From Bacteroidota bacterium (GTDB taxonomy: Bacteria > Bacteroidota > Ignavibacteria > Kryptoniales > JAKASW01): 64,000 nucleotides of DNA. Location of the stretch: NCBI GenBank assembly GCA_023381615.1, contig JAMCQL010000067.1, positions 78,605 to 142,604 on the forward strand, given 5' to 3'. Of the stretch, positions 14,016 through 21,096 are shown one piece after another (positions within the stretch are counted from its first letter, which is position 1; each line of letters opens with the position of its first letter). A program made the translations under genes and the position numbers. The notes under the pieces were generated by a model. It saw only the letters and a list, made by a program, of their open reading frames with translations, was not told the origin of the DNA and ran no database searches.

Positions 14016-14320
14016 GACATGCTAGTGTAGTGTCTCCAACGCTTTACTACTGGTACTTGAAAAACGTTGAACTCCTACGGAGGTTCGCAATAGTCAGGCT
14101 CAACTCCATAGGAGTTGTCCAAAGGACTCCTGCGGAGAATGTTTGTAGGAAGTGAAAAAAGAGCCCAATTACAACTCCGTAGGTCTACGACCTCGTAGAG
14201 GAGTTGAACGATAAGTCACGAGATTTATGAGACACTACACTAGGACTGACGCAGGATTTCAAACCGCGATTCGTACGCCGCTACGCAAACATAGCTGAAG
14301 AAATGCACAATGCGTTCGAT
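14016..14320 (+). pseudogene. panB: Second 3' fragment of panB, split by a MITE and truncated
   Basis: GACATG at 14016-14021 lies before the MITE. After it, LGLTQDFKPRFVRRYANIAE then EMHNAF continues the PanB C-terminal frame until about 14320, where it breaks off into other sequence. It is clearly related to the fragment at 6434 but diverged, so it is not a recent duplicate. It occupies the same position relative to the end of a cassette array. Confidence 0.75.
14022..14243. mobile_element. MITE with 15-bp perfect terminal inverted repeats and CTAG target
   Basis: Left end CTAGTGTAGTGTCTC (14022-14036), right end GAGACACTACACTAG (14229-14243). Compared with the uninterrupted panB fragment (GACATGTTAGGACTG at 6431), the insertion lies within GACATG-CTAG-GACTG, so CTAG (or TA) was duplicated. 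TA/CTAG targets are typical of IS630/mariner-type transposases. The 0.2-kb interior has no gene but several near-palindromes (CAACTCCATAGGAGTTG, GTTGAACTCC...GGAGTTGAAC). Confidence 0.82.
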
Positions 14321-14331
14321 TTGAAGAAAGC

Positions 14332-14581
14332 GACCCGGAGCTTGACCATGCAGGAGACATTGATTATCTCGGGTGGGTTGGCGACAAGGCGTTCGGTATC
14401 CAAATAAAACCTGTAACGGCAAAAGCTAACTTCGGCAATCGAAAGGATGGGAGCCAGCTTTGATGATTTTAGCGGAAAATACTGCAGACGAGTATTTATC
14501 ATGTTCAGCATCGACGACCAGATACGAAACGAAGAAGTAATCGGACAGATTGCGGAAAAGATCAAACGGCTTCATAAGTGA
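14332..14581 (+). pseudogene. Remnant of an MjaI-family type II restriction endonuclease
   Basis: One frame from 14332 reads DPELDHAGDIDYLGWVGDKA then FGIQIKPVTAKANFGN to a stop at 14463. A second frame continues GASFDDFSGKYCRRVFIMFS then IDDQIRNEEVIGQIAEKIKRLHK to a stop at 14581. Joined, these match the C-terminal half of MjaI-type endonucleases as I recall them (HAGDIDY and IQIKP hold the catalytic Asp and Lys region). The N-terminal half is missing, replaced by the panB fragment, and a frameshift near 14450 breaks the rest. No methyltransferase gene is nearby. Confidence 0.65.
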
Positions 14582-14639
14582 AGCCGAAGAAGCCGCCGAC
14601 CAACCTGAAAAACACATATAGGCACATTGAGGAGAGATC

Positions 14640-14831
14640 GTGGATGGTACGCGAAGAGAAAACATAAAGCCTGGACTCAAGGTCGCTATTGTTCAAAAGC
14701 GTGACCAGCGCACCGGCAAATTGACGGAGGGGATAGTAAAAAATATCCTCACAAACTCGTCCATACACCCGCACGGCATTAAAGTGCGATTGGAAACGGG
14801 AGAAGTAGGAAGGGTAAAAAGAATTGACTGA
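14640..14831 (+). CDS. ywbE: YwbE family protein
   Basis: 63 residues, GTG start with GAGGAGA upstream. The whole sequence MDGTRRENIKPGLKVAIVQK then RDQRTGKLTEGIVKNILTNS and HPHGIKVRLETGEVGRVKRI fits the YwbE/DUF2196 family end to end. Members are short, basic and beta-rich; their function is unknown. It is the first intact gene after the decayed cassette-array end. Confidence 0.93.
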   Translation: MDGTRRENIKPGLKVAIVQKRDQRTGKLTEGIVKNILTNSSIHPHGIKVRLETGEVGRVKRID

Positions 14832-15039
14832 GAAAACGGCGAATAAAGCAGCCGATCTGCACATTTTCATCTCCGTTGCTTCTCTCACCCATTTAGCCTA
14901 GATTTTCTTCTGCGTGGTGAAACAATGAAAAACAAAATCCAATTCTCAAATCACAAGTTCCAATTGGGTGAAAGTCTTGTCAATTTTGATAATCAAAGTT
15001 TCACAAAAAACCCAAAAATCTTGAAAGCGAGATGATAAC

Positions 15040-16500
15040 ATGAACGAAGCAATCCAAGGCTTAAGACCGGAAGCAATCTGGAAGTATTTCGCGGGAATCA
15101 GCGAAATACCGCGTTGCTCGAAAAGTGAAAAGAATGTACTTGAGTTTGTCAAGAAAACCGCCGCTGCCATGGGGCTGAAGTATAAGCAGGACAAGGTCGG
15201 AAACGTTGTCGTCATGAAGCCGGCGAGTCCCGGCAAGGAAAATGCCTCGACAGTCGTTCTTCAAGTTCACGTCGACATGGTGTGCGAGAAGAACCGCGAA
15301 GTCCAGCACGACTTCACGAAAGATCCGATCAAGTTTCACAGAGAAGAAAACTTCATCAAAGCCGACGGCACGACGCTCGGAGCTGATGACGGAATTGGCG
15401 TCGCAGCTTTGCTCGCGCTCCTTGAAGACAAGTCGCTCGTCCATGGACCGATCGAAGGATTGTTCACGATCGACGAAGAGACCGGACTTACCGGCGCGAA
15501 CCACATTGAGCCGGGCTTCATCACCGGAAAAGTTATGATGAATCTAGACTCTGAAGAAGAAGGCGTGCTTTACATTGGATGCGCCGGCGGACTCGACACA
15601 ACAATGACGGTCTCTTTTAAGAAGAAACCCGTCACGGGAAAAGTTGCGGCAATGTCTGTGAAGATCCGCGGATTAAAAGGCGGACATTCCGGGGTTGACA
15701 TTCATCTCGGAAGAGCGAACGCAATAAAACTTCTGACGCGCACACTGATGGCAATCGAGGCTGAAGTGAAATTCAAGCTCGTCGGCATCGAAGGCGGAAG
15801 CAAACACAACGCGATCCCTCGCGAAGCTGAAGCGGTAATTCTAGTACCTGCTTCCGGCGTTTCGAAAGTAGAAGAAATCGCCGTGCAATGCGGGCACGAT
15901 TTCAAGAATGCGTTTGGTTCTGTCGATCCTGACGTGAAAGTCGTGGCCGAGAAGGCGACGGCACGAGCAAAACAGTACATCGATGATGGTGCGAGGAAGA
16001 AACTTCTCGAAGCGCTCAGCGCGATTCCGCATGGCATGATCAGAATGAGCAGCGACATACCGGATTTAGTCGAGACTTCAACAAACCTCGCGGTTGTCAA
16101 AATGGGTCGCAGCGGCGTTGACATCGTTACAAGTCAGAGAAGCTCGATCGAGTCGGAGAAGAACATGATCGCGGCGCAGGTTGCATCGGTCGGGAAACTT
16201 GCCGGTGCAAAACTTCATGTGAGCGACGGCTACCCGGGCTGGCAGCCGAACGTGAATTCGGCAGTGCTCGCGAAAGGCAAGGAAGTTTACAAGAATTTGT
16301 ACGGCAAGGAGCCGGCGGTGAAAGCGATTCACGCAGGACTCGAGTGCGGCATCATCAACGACAGAGTCGGCGGCGGTGTCGATACTATCTCGTTCGGCCC
16401 GACGATAATCGGCCCTCACTCACCCGATGAGCACGTCGCAATTGATAGCGTGGAAAAGTTCTGGAAGTTCTTAACAGAACTGTTGAAAAGCATTTCTTAA
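15040..16500 (+). CDS. pepD: Cytosol non-specific dipeptidase (aminoacyl-histidine dipeptidase, M20C)
   Basis: 486 residues, the usual PepD length. Metal-binding motifs: VVLQVHVDMVCEKN (His and Asp), GADDGIGVAA (bridging Asp), FTIDEETGLTGA (catalytic and metal Glu), LDSEEEG, and a late FGPTIIGPHSPDEHV histidine. There is no signal peptide, so it acts in the cytoplasm on dipeptides. The long AT-rich gap before it (14832-15039) shows no gene. It is followed by a hairpin at 16509. Confidence 0.95.
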   Translation: MNEAIQGLRPEAIWKYFAGISEIPRCSKSEKNVLEFVKKTAAAMGLKYKQDKVGNVVVMKPASPGKENASTVVLQVHVDMVCEKNREVQHDFTKDPIKFHREENFIKADGTTLGADDGIGVAALLALLEDKSLVHGPIEGLFTIDEETGLTGANHIEPGFITGKVMMNLDSEEEGVLYIGCAGGLDTTMTVSFKKKPVTGKVAAMSVKIRGLKGGHSGVDIHLGRANAIKLLTRTLMAIEAEVKFKLVGIEGGSKHNAIPREAEAVILVPASGVSKVEEIAVQCGHDFKNAFGSVDPDVKVVAEKATARAKQYIDDGARKKLLEALSAIPHGMIRMSSDIPDLVETSTNLAVVKMGRSGVDIVTSQRSSIESEKNMIAAQVASVGKLAGAKLHVSDGYPGWQPNVNSAVLAKGKEVYKNLYGKEPAVKAIHAGLECGIINDRVGGGVDTISFGPTIIGPHSPDEHVAIDSVEKFWKFLTELLKSIS

Positions 16501-16508
16501 ATGGCGAT

Positions 16509-16538
16509 ATGGTTTCCACGCTCTTGCGTGGAAACCAT
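16509..16538. terminator. Perfect 13-bp hairpin after pepD
   Basis: ATGGTTTCCACGC and GCGTGGAAACCAT flank a 4-nt loop TCTT. There is no T-run on either side, so it may act as a processing or stability hairpin rather than a true intrinsic terminator. Confidence 0.4.
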
Positions 16539-16567
16539 ACTATATAGACAAAAGGAGGAGAAGCACC

Positions 16568-17098
16568 ATGGTTTTGAGGGGAATCTTGCTGGTTGCATTA
16601 GTGTCGGTTGCATTTGCCCACGGCAAGTCAGTGAAGGATAGTGACAGTAACGAAATAGCGAAGTTAGGCGTATTTGTGGGAAAGTGGAAAACTGCGGGAG
16701 AAGTGTTCAACACAAAGTTCAGTCATGCGGCAAAGACATCGAGTATTATGACGTGTGTTTGGTCTCCGAATCGCCGCTTCCTCATCTCCGACCAGATAAT
16801 CAAAAAGGCTGACGGGACGGTTGACCAGTTAGGCGTCTACGGCTACGATCCGCACGCAAAGGGATTTTACTCTTACACATTCTTCGGGGCAGGCGGAGCT
16901 CCGTTCTCGAGCAAGCCGGTGATAAATGGAAATGTCTGGATATACAACGGCGCGTTCAAGAGCGGCGGAGAAACCATCAAGACGCGGACGACCAACAATT
17001 TTATTTTGCGGGACACTATGATTTTCGAGACTCAGTACTCAGAAGATGGCACGCATTGGGTTACGATGATGAAAGGAAAAGACGTACGGATCAAATGA
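16568..17098 (+). CDS. Exported DUF1579-like lipocalin-type protein
   Basis: 176 residues with a signal peptide (VLRGILLVALVSVAFAHG). The body shows the DUF1579-like order: LGVFVGKWKTAGEVFN near residue 36, then CVWSPNRRFLISDQIIK, a G-Y-G/YDP turn (VYGYDPHAKGFYSYTFF), and FETQYSEDGTHWVTMMKG. These proteins form a small beta-barrel thought to bind ligands; none is known. AAAGGAGGAG precedes the ATG. Confidence 0.8.
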   Translation: MVLRGILLVALVSVAFAHGKSVKDSDSNEIAKLGVFVGKWKTAGEVFNTKFSHAAKTSSIMTCVWSPNRRFLISDQIIKKADGTVDQLGVYGYDPHAKGFYSYTFFGAGGAPFSSKPVINGNVWIYNGAFKSGGETIKTRTTNNFILRDTMIFETQYSEDGTHWVTMMKGKDVRIK

Positions 17099-17211
17099 TT
17101 TAGTGTCGACGATTATCAACTCCCGCCTCTATAGTTGAACTTTTTCAGTATCTGTAGTATTCTTTTCTGCGTAACAAAGTCAGGCAATCAAACGGGCAAA
17201 TGGAGGCGGTT

Positions 17212-19242
17212 ATGTGGCGAACTATCGCAATCTTAACGATTATCATCATATCATTATCAATGACTATGGCACAGACTAAGAAAGAGAACAAGCAGAAACG
17301 AATCTACGAACTCGAACGAATCGGAAATGCGAGAGCTGTCCAGCTTTACGCTGATGGTTTTGAGTCTCTCTCGAAGCGCGAAAAAATATTTTCATATTAC
17401 ATGTCACAGGCGGCTATCGCTGGAAGGAACATCGCTATCGACCAGACGAGCCGGTATGCTCTCGAAGTCATAAGTCTTTGCGAGGGAATTCTCAAACATC
17501 CGAAGGGAATCCCTGTGAAGACGATGAAAGCGGTCGATGAGTACACGAAACTTTTCTGGATCAACAATGGGATGTACGACTACGCCACTGCGCGAAAGTT
17601 CATCCCGAATTGTACTCCCGTTAATTTCGCGAAAGCCTTGAGGATTGCTGCAAAGAACCCGCCGTCAGTCGGGCGGGTGGACTTCGGATTGAAAAATGGC
17701 GAGATTGCCGAGCAGAAGTTCAAGAGCCTCAAGCAGATAATATTTGATCCTGATTATTTGTCGGTCGTCACGGACAAGACTCCGGGTCATGACTTCATAG
17801 CTCAAAGCGCAAACAACTTTTATGAAGGATTGACAACAGCACAGGTCGACAAGTGGGCAAAGGCGGGGAATGAGAAACATCCGCTTAATTCCAAAGTAGC
17901 ATGGAATAATGGAAAAATGGAAGAGTTGGTCTGGAGGTGCGGTGGTGGCGGAGTCGCGCCCGGAATGTACGCGAAAGAGCTTGGCGCGGTTGTCTCGAAT
18001 CTTGAAAAGGCAAAAGAATACGCGGCAAGCGAGCATCAGGCCAAAACAGTTGAGCTGCTGATAAAGTATTTCCAGACGGGTGACCCCGCAGACTGGGAGA
18101 AGTTCAACATCAGGTGGGTGAAAGATTCGTCGAACGTCGATTTCATACTCGGTTTCATCGAAGTCTACATGGATCCACGCGGACAAAAGGGTAAGTTCGA
18201 ATCAGTTGTCTATTTCACTGATAAGAAACAGACGAAGCTGATGCGCAAGCTCGCGGCAAACGCCCAGTATTTCGAAGACCGTGCACCATGGAGCGATGAA
18301 TTCAAAAAGAAAGATGTCAAAGCTCCGATCGCGAATGTCGTCAATGCCATCGTCGAGACGGGTGACGCGGGCCCGATTAGCGCAATCGGCATCAACCTTC
18401 CGAACGAGCAGTACATCCGTCAGACTTACGGTTCGAAGAGCGTTCTGCTTCACAACGTCGTCACCGCGTATAACGCATCCGAGCCGAAAGGTTTACTGGA
18501 GGAATTCTGCTACGATCCCGCTGAGGTGAAGCGTGCGAAGAAGTACGGGCAATTTGCCGACGACATGCACACCGCTATGCACGAAGTTCTCGGACATGCT
18601 TCCGGAAAGGTCAGCGACAGTCTCAAAGGCGATCCTGCAGATCATTTGCCGGGATATTATTCTACTCTCGAAGAAGCGCGGGCGGATCTCGTTGCGCTCT
18701 GGAATATTTTCGATCCGAAATTGAAACAGCTCAAGATGGTTGAAACCGACGATGCCGGCAAGGCGATGTACGAGAGTTATGTCAGAAACGTTTTCCTCCA
18801 GCTTCGCAGAATTCCGACCGGAGAACAGCTTGAAGAGGACCACATGAAGAACCGGCAGATGGTCGTGAATTATATCATGCAGAACTCTGATGCTATCAAG
18901 GTCGAGAAGAGAGGTGGCAAGATATACTTCCGTGTAACCGACTACAAGAAGATGCACGAGACAGTTGGAAAACTTCTTGCCGAAGTCATGAGGATAAAAG
19001 CCGAAGGCGATCTACATGCCGGAAAGAATCTTGTGGACACATACGGCTTCAAGATCAATACATCATGGCGAGACGAAGTCTTGAAGCGCGTGAAGAAACT
19101 TAACTTGTCTGCTTACACCGGTTTTGTCATGCCGTGTTTGCATCCGGTTGTTGATAAGAAGGGAAACGTCGTCGATGTGAAGGTGAAGTACCCGCTGAGT
19201 TTAACAGAACAGATGTTTGAATATTCAGAAGCGGCAAAATAA
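17212..19242 (+). CDS. Dipeptidyl-peptidase III-like metallopeptidase (M49)
   Basis: 676 residues from ATG 17212, chosen because GGAGG lies 5 nt upstream; an in-frame ATG at 17200 overlaps that site. A signal peptide (TIAILTIIIISLSMTMAQ) predicts export. The zinc motif is MHEVLGHASGK (HExxxH form, HEVLGH), followed by the second motif LEEARADLVALW. This combination defines family M49, which removes dipeptides from peptide N-termini. It lies in a run of peptidases (PepD, M49, M20, S46), consistent with peptide-based growth. Confidence 0.93.
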   Translation: MWRTIAILTIIIISLSMTMAQTKKENKQKRIYELERIGNARAVQLYADGFESLSKREKIFSYYMSQAAIAGRNIAIDQTSRYALEVISLCEGILKHPKGIPVKTMKAVDEYTKLFWINNGMYDYATARKFIPNCTPVNFAKALRIAAKNPPSVGRVDFGLKNGEIAEQKFKSLKQIIFDPDYLSVVTDKTPGHDFIAQSANNFYEGLTTAQVDKWAKAGNEKHPLNSKVAWNNGKMEELVWRCGGGGVAPGMYAKELGAVVSNLEKAKEYAASEHQAKTVELLIKYFQTGDPADWEKFNIRWVKDSSNVDFILGFIEVYMDPRGQKGKFESVVYFTDKKQTKLMRKLAANAQYFEDRAPWSDEFKKKDVKAPIANVVNAIVETGDAGPISAIGINLPNEQYIRQTYGSKSVLLHNVVTAYNASEPKGLLEEFCYDPAEVKRAKKYGQFADDMHTAMHEVLGHASGKVSDSLKGDPADHLPGYYSTLEEARADLVALWNIFDPKLKQLKMVETDDAGKAMYESYVRNVFLQLRRIPTGEQLEEDHMKNRQMVVNYIMQNSDAIKVEKRGGKIYFRVTDYKKMHETVGKLLAEVMRIKAEGDLHAGKNLVDTYGFKINTSWRDEVLKRVKKLNLSAYTGFVMPCLHPVVDKKGNVVDVKVKYPLSLTEQMFEYSEAAK

Positions 19243-19279
19243 TTTCGGTCAGCATGATCAAAAGTCGGAGGATTTCTTG

Positions 19280-20653
19280 ATGGATTACCAAAAACTGTCG
19301 ACCTACGTCGATTCCCACAAGAGCAATTTTCTCAATGAACTTGGCGAGATCCTCAAAATACAAAGCATCTCTGCCGACCCTTCGGAGAAAGATGAAGTAC
19401 ATCAATGCGCGGAGAAGATCGCCGACATGATGCGAGCGGCATCGGTCGAAAACGTCAGACTCTTCGAGACCGAGGGCAACCCGTTGGTCTACGGTGATTA
19501 CATCCACGCGCCGGGCGCACCGACGGTCCTCGTTTACGGACATTACGACGTTCAGCCGGTTGATCCGTTAAATGAGTGGGAGACGCCGCCTTTCGAGCCG
19601 ACCGTACGGGGCGAGGATCTTTATGCCCGCGGATCTACAGACGATAAAGGCCAACTTTTCATTCACATCAAAGCTTTTGAAACTTACAGGAAACTCTTTG
19701 GCGATCCTCCGGTAAATCTGAAATTCATTTTCGAAGGCGAGGAAGAAATCGGAAGCGTCCATCTTGATCCGTTCATCAGGTCGCACAAAGATTTGTTGAA
19801 AGCTGACACGGTACTGATCTCCGACACCGCGATGTACGGAAGAGACTTGCCGTCGGTTTGCTATGGCCTCAGAGGAATGGCTTATCTCGAATTGACCGTG
19901 GAGAATTCGTCGTTTGATCTCCATTCCGGCTCCTTCGGCGGCGCGGTGGAGAATCCGGCCCATGTTCTCGCGGATATAGTTTCAAAACTTCATGACAAAT
20001 ACGGGCGAGTCGCAATTCCGCATTTCTACGACGACGTTCTCGCGGTTCCTGAAGAAGAGCGCCGCGAGATCTCGAGACTCCCTTATTCGGACGAAGAGTT
20101 CCTCAGGCAGTCGAGTGCCGTTGCTCCGTACGGCGAGTTCGGCTACACGACAAATGAACGGTTGTGGATCAGGCCGACGCTTGACGTCAACGGAATCTAC
20201 GGCGGGTTCACCGGCGAGGGGGCAAAGACAATCATACCATCAAGAGCCGCCGCAAAAATCAGCATGAGACTCGTACCGAATCAAAGGTCGGCGGAAATCC
20301 TTGACCTTTTCGATGCTTACATAAAACAAATCGCTCCGCCCACGGTGAGAGTACTGGTGAGAAAAATGCACAGTGGTGAGCCCGCTTTGATTCCGATAGA
20401 CCATCCATCGATCAAAGCGACAACGGAAGCGCTTGAGACTGTCTTCGGAAAGAAGCCCTTTTACATTCGCGAAGGCGGCTCAATTCCGGAAGTGCTTACC
20501 TTTCAGGAGGCACTTGGAGCGCCGGTAGTGCTCCTTGGTTTTGGCCTGCCTGACGAAAACAGCCATGCTCCCAATGAGCATCTTTATCTCAAACATTTCT
20601 TCGATGGGATAAAAACGGTGGCGGTGCTGTATGACAAACTTGTGGGAAAATAA
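19280..20653 (+). CDS. M20 family dipeptidase
   Basis: 457 residues from ATG 19280 with GGAGGA upstream; the longer frame from 19217 runs into the M49 gene. Metal ligands: VLVYGHYDVQPVDP (His, Asp), YARGSTDDKGQLF (bridging Asp), FEGEEEIGS (Glu pair), LISDTAMY (Asp), and DENSHAPNEHLYL (His). The insert carries the dimerisation domain. No signal peptide is seen, so it is cytoplasmic and would finish peptides released by exported enzymes. It starts 37 bp after the M49 stop, so they may be co-transcribed. Confidence 0.95.
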   Translation: MDYQKLSTYVDSHKSNFLNELGEILKIQSISADPSEKDEVHQCAEKIADMMRAASVENVRLFETEGNPLVYGDYIHAPGAPTVLVYGHYDVQPVDPLNEWETPPFEPTVRGEDLYARGSTDDKGQLFIHIKAFETYRKLFGDPPVNLKFIFEGEEEIGSVHLDPFIRSHKDLLKADTVLISDTAMYGRDLPSVCYGLRGMAYLELTVENSSFDLHSGSFGGAVENPAHVLADIVSKLHDKYGRVAIPHFYDDVLAVPEEERREISRLPYSDEEFLRQSSAVAPYGEFGYTTNERLWIRPTLDVNGIYGGFTGEGAKTIIPSRAAAKISMRLVPNQRSAEILDLFDAYIKQIAPPTVRVLVRKMHSGEPALIPIDHPSIKATTEALETVFGKKPFYIREGGSIPEVLTFQEALGAPVVLLGFGLPDENSHAPNEHLYLKHFFDGIKTVAVLYDKLVGK

Positions 20654-20658
20654 GAAAT

Positions 20659-20687
20659 GTGACCGTCACTTCGAAAGTGACGGTCAC
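20659..20687. repeat. REP-type palindrome upstream of the RAYT relic
   Basis: GTGACCGTCACTT...AAGTGACGGTCAC, 13-bp arms around a CGA centre, 29 bp in total. The same palindrome with two arm changes lies at 21034-21062, on the other side of the transposase remnant. Confidence 0.85.
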
Positions 20688-20708
20688 GTAAAATCTGGAA
20701 ATTTAGTT

Positions 20709-21013
20709 ATGTCAGCAAAGACAAAGTTTCTTGAGTCCTCAGGCAAGTTTTTCCACATCTACAATCGAGGGGTCAATGGCAGCCCCATCTTCATTGAGGA
20801 GCGCAACTACGATTACTTTCCCCAAAAACTGTGGCTGTACTTGGGGCAATCAGCTGTAAAGCTGATTGCGTATTGCCTCACGCCTAATCACTTTCATCTT
20901 CTCGTTAAACAGGAAGTTCCCCTGCGGTATCGAAGTTTATTGGAAATGCGTGCAACGGATATGCGAAGGCGATAAACAAGGCTTACAAACGGACAGGGCA
21001 TCTGTTTGAATAA
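20709..21013 (+). pseudogene. REP-associated tyrosine transposase (RAYT, Y1/TnpA-like) relic
   Basis: The first frame (MSAKTKFLESSGKFFHIYNR, then AYCLTPNHFHLLVKQ) contains the family start F(Y)HIYNRG and the HUH-type H-F-H metal motif. Near 20926 the frame shifts, and the next frame reads VSKFIGNACNGYAKAINKAY then KRTGHLFE before a stop at 21013. The segment normally carrying the nucleophilic Tyr and the C-terminal part are missing. The relic is flanked by two copies of the 29-bp REP palindrome, the arrangement expected for a RAYT and the repeats it mobilises. Confidence 0.82.
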
Positions 21014-21033
21014 AGGGTAAATCTGATATGGAT

Positions 21034-21062
21034 GTGACCGTCGCTTTGTAAGTGACGGTCAC
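21034..21062. repeat. REP-type palindrome downstream of the RAYT relic
   Basis: GTGACCGTCGCTT...AAGTGACGGTCAC, second copy of the palindrome at 20659-20687. The pair brackets the transposase relic. Confidence 0.85.
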
Positions 21063-21096
21063 ATTGAACTTTTTCTTTCATCTGACTTCTTGCCTC

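Noticed and set aside
15061..16419. Several minus-strand frames opposite pepD
   Set aside because: Shadows of a clear peptidase gene; none shows a known motif.
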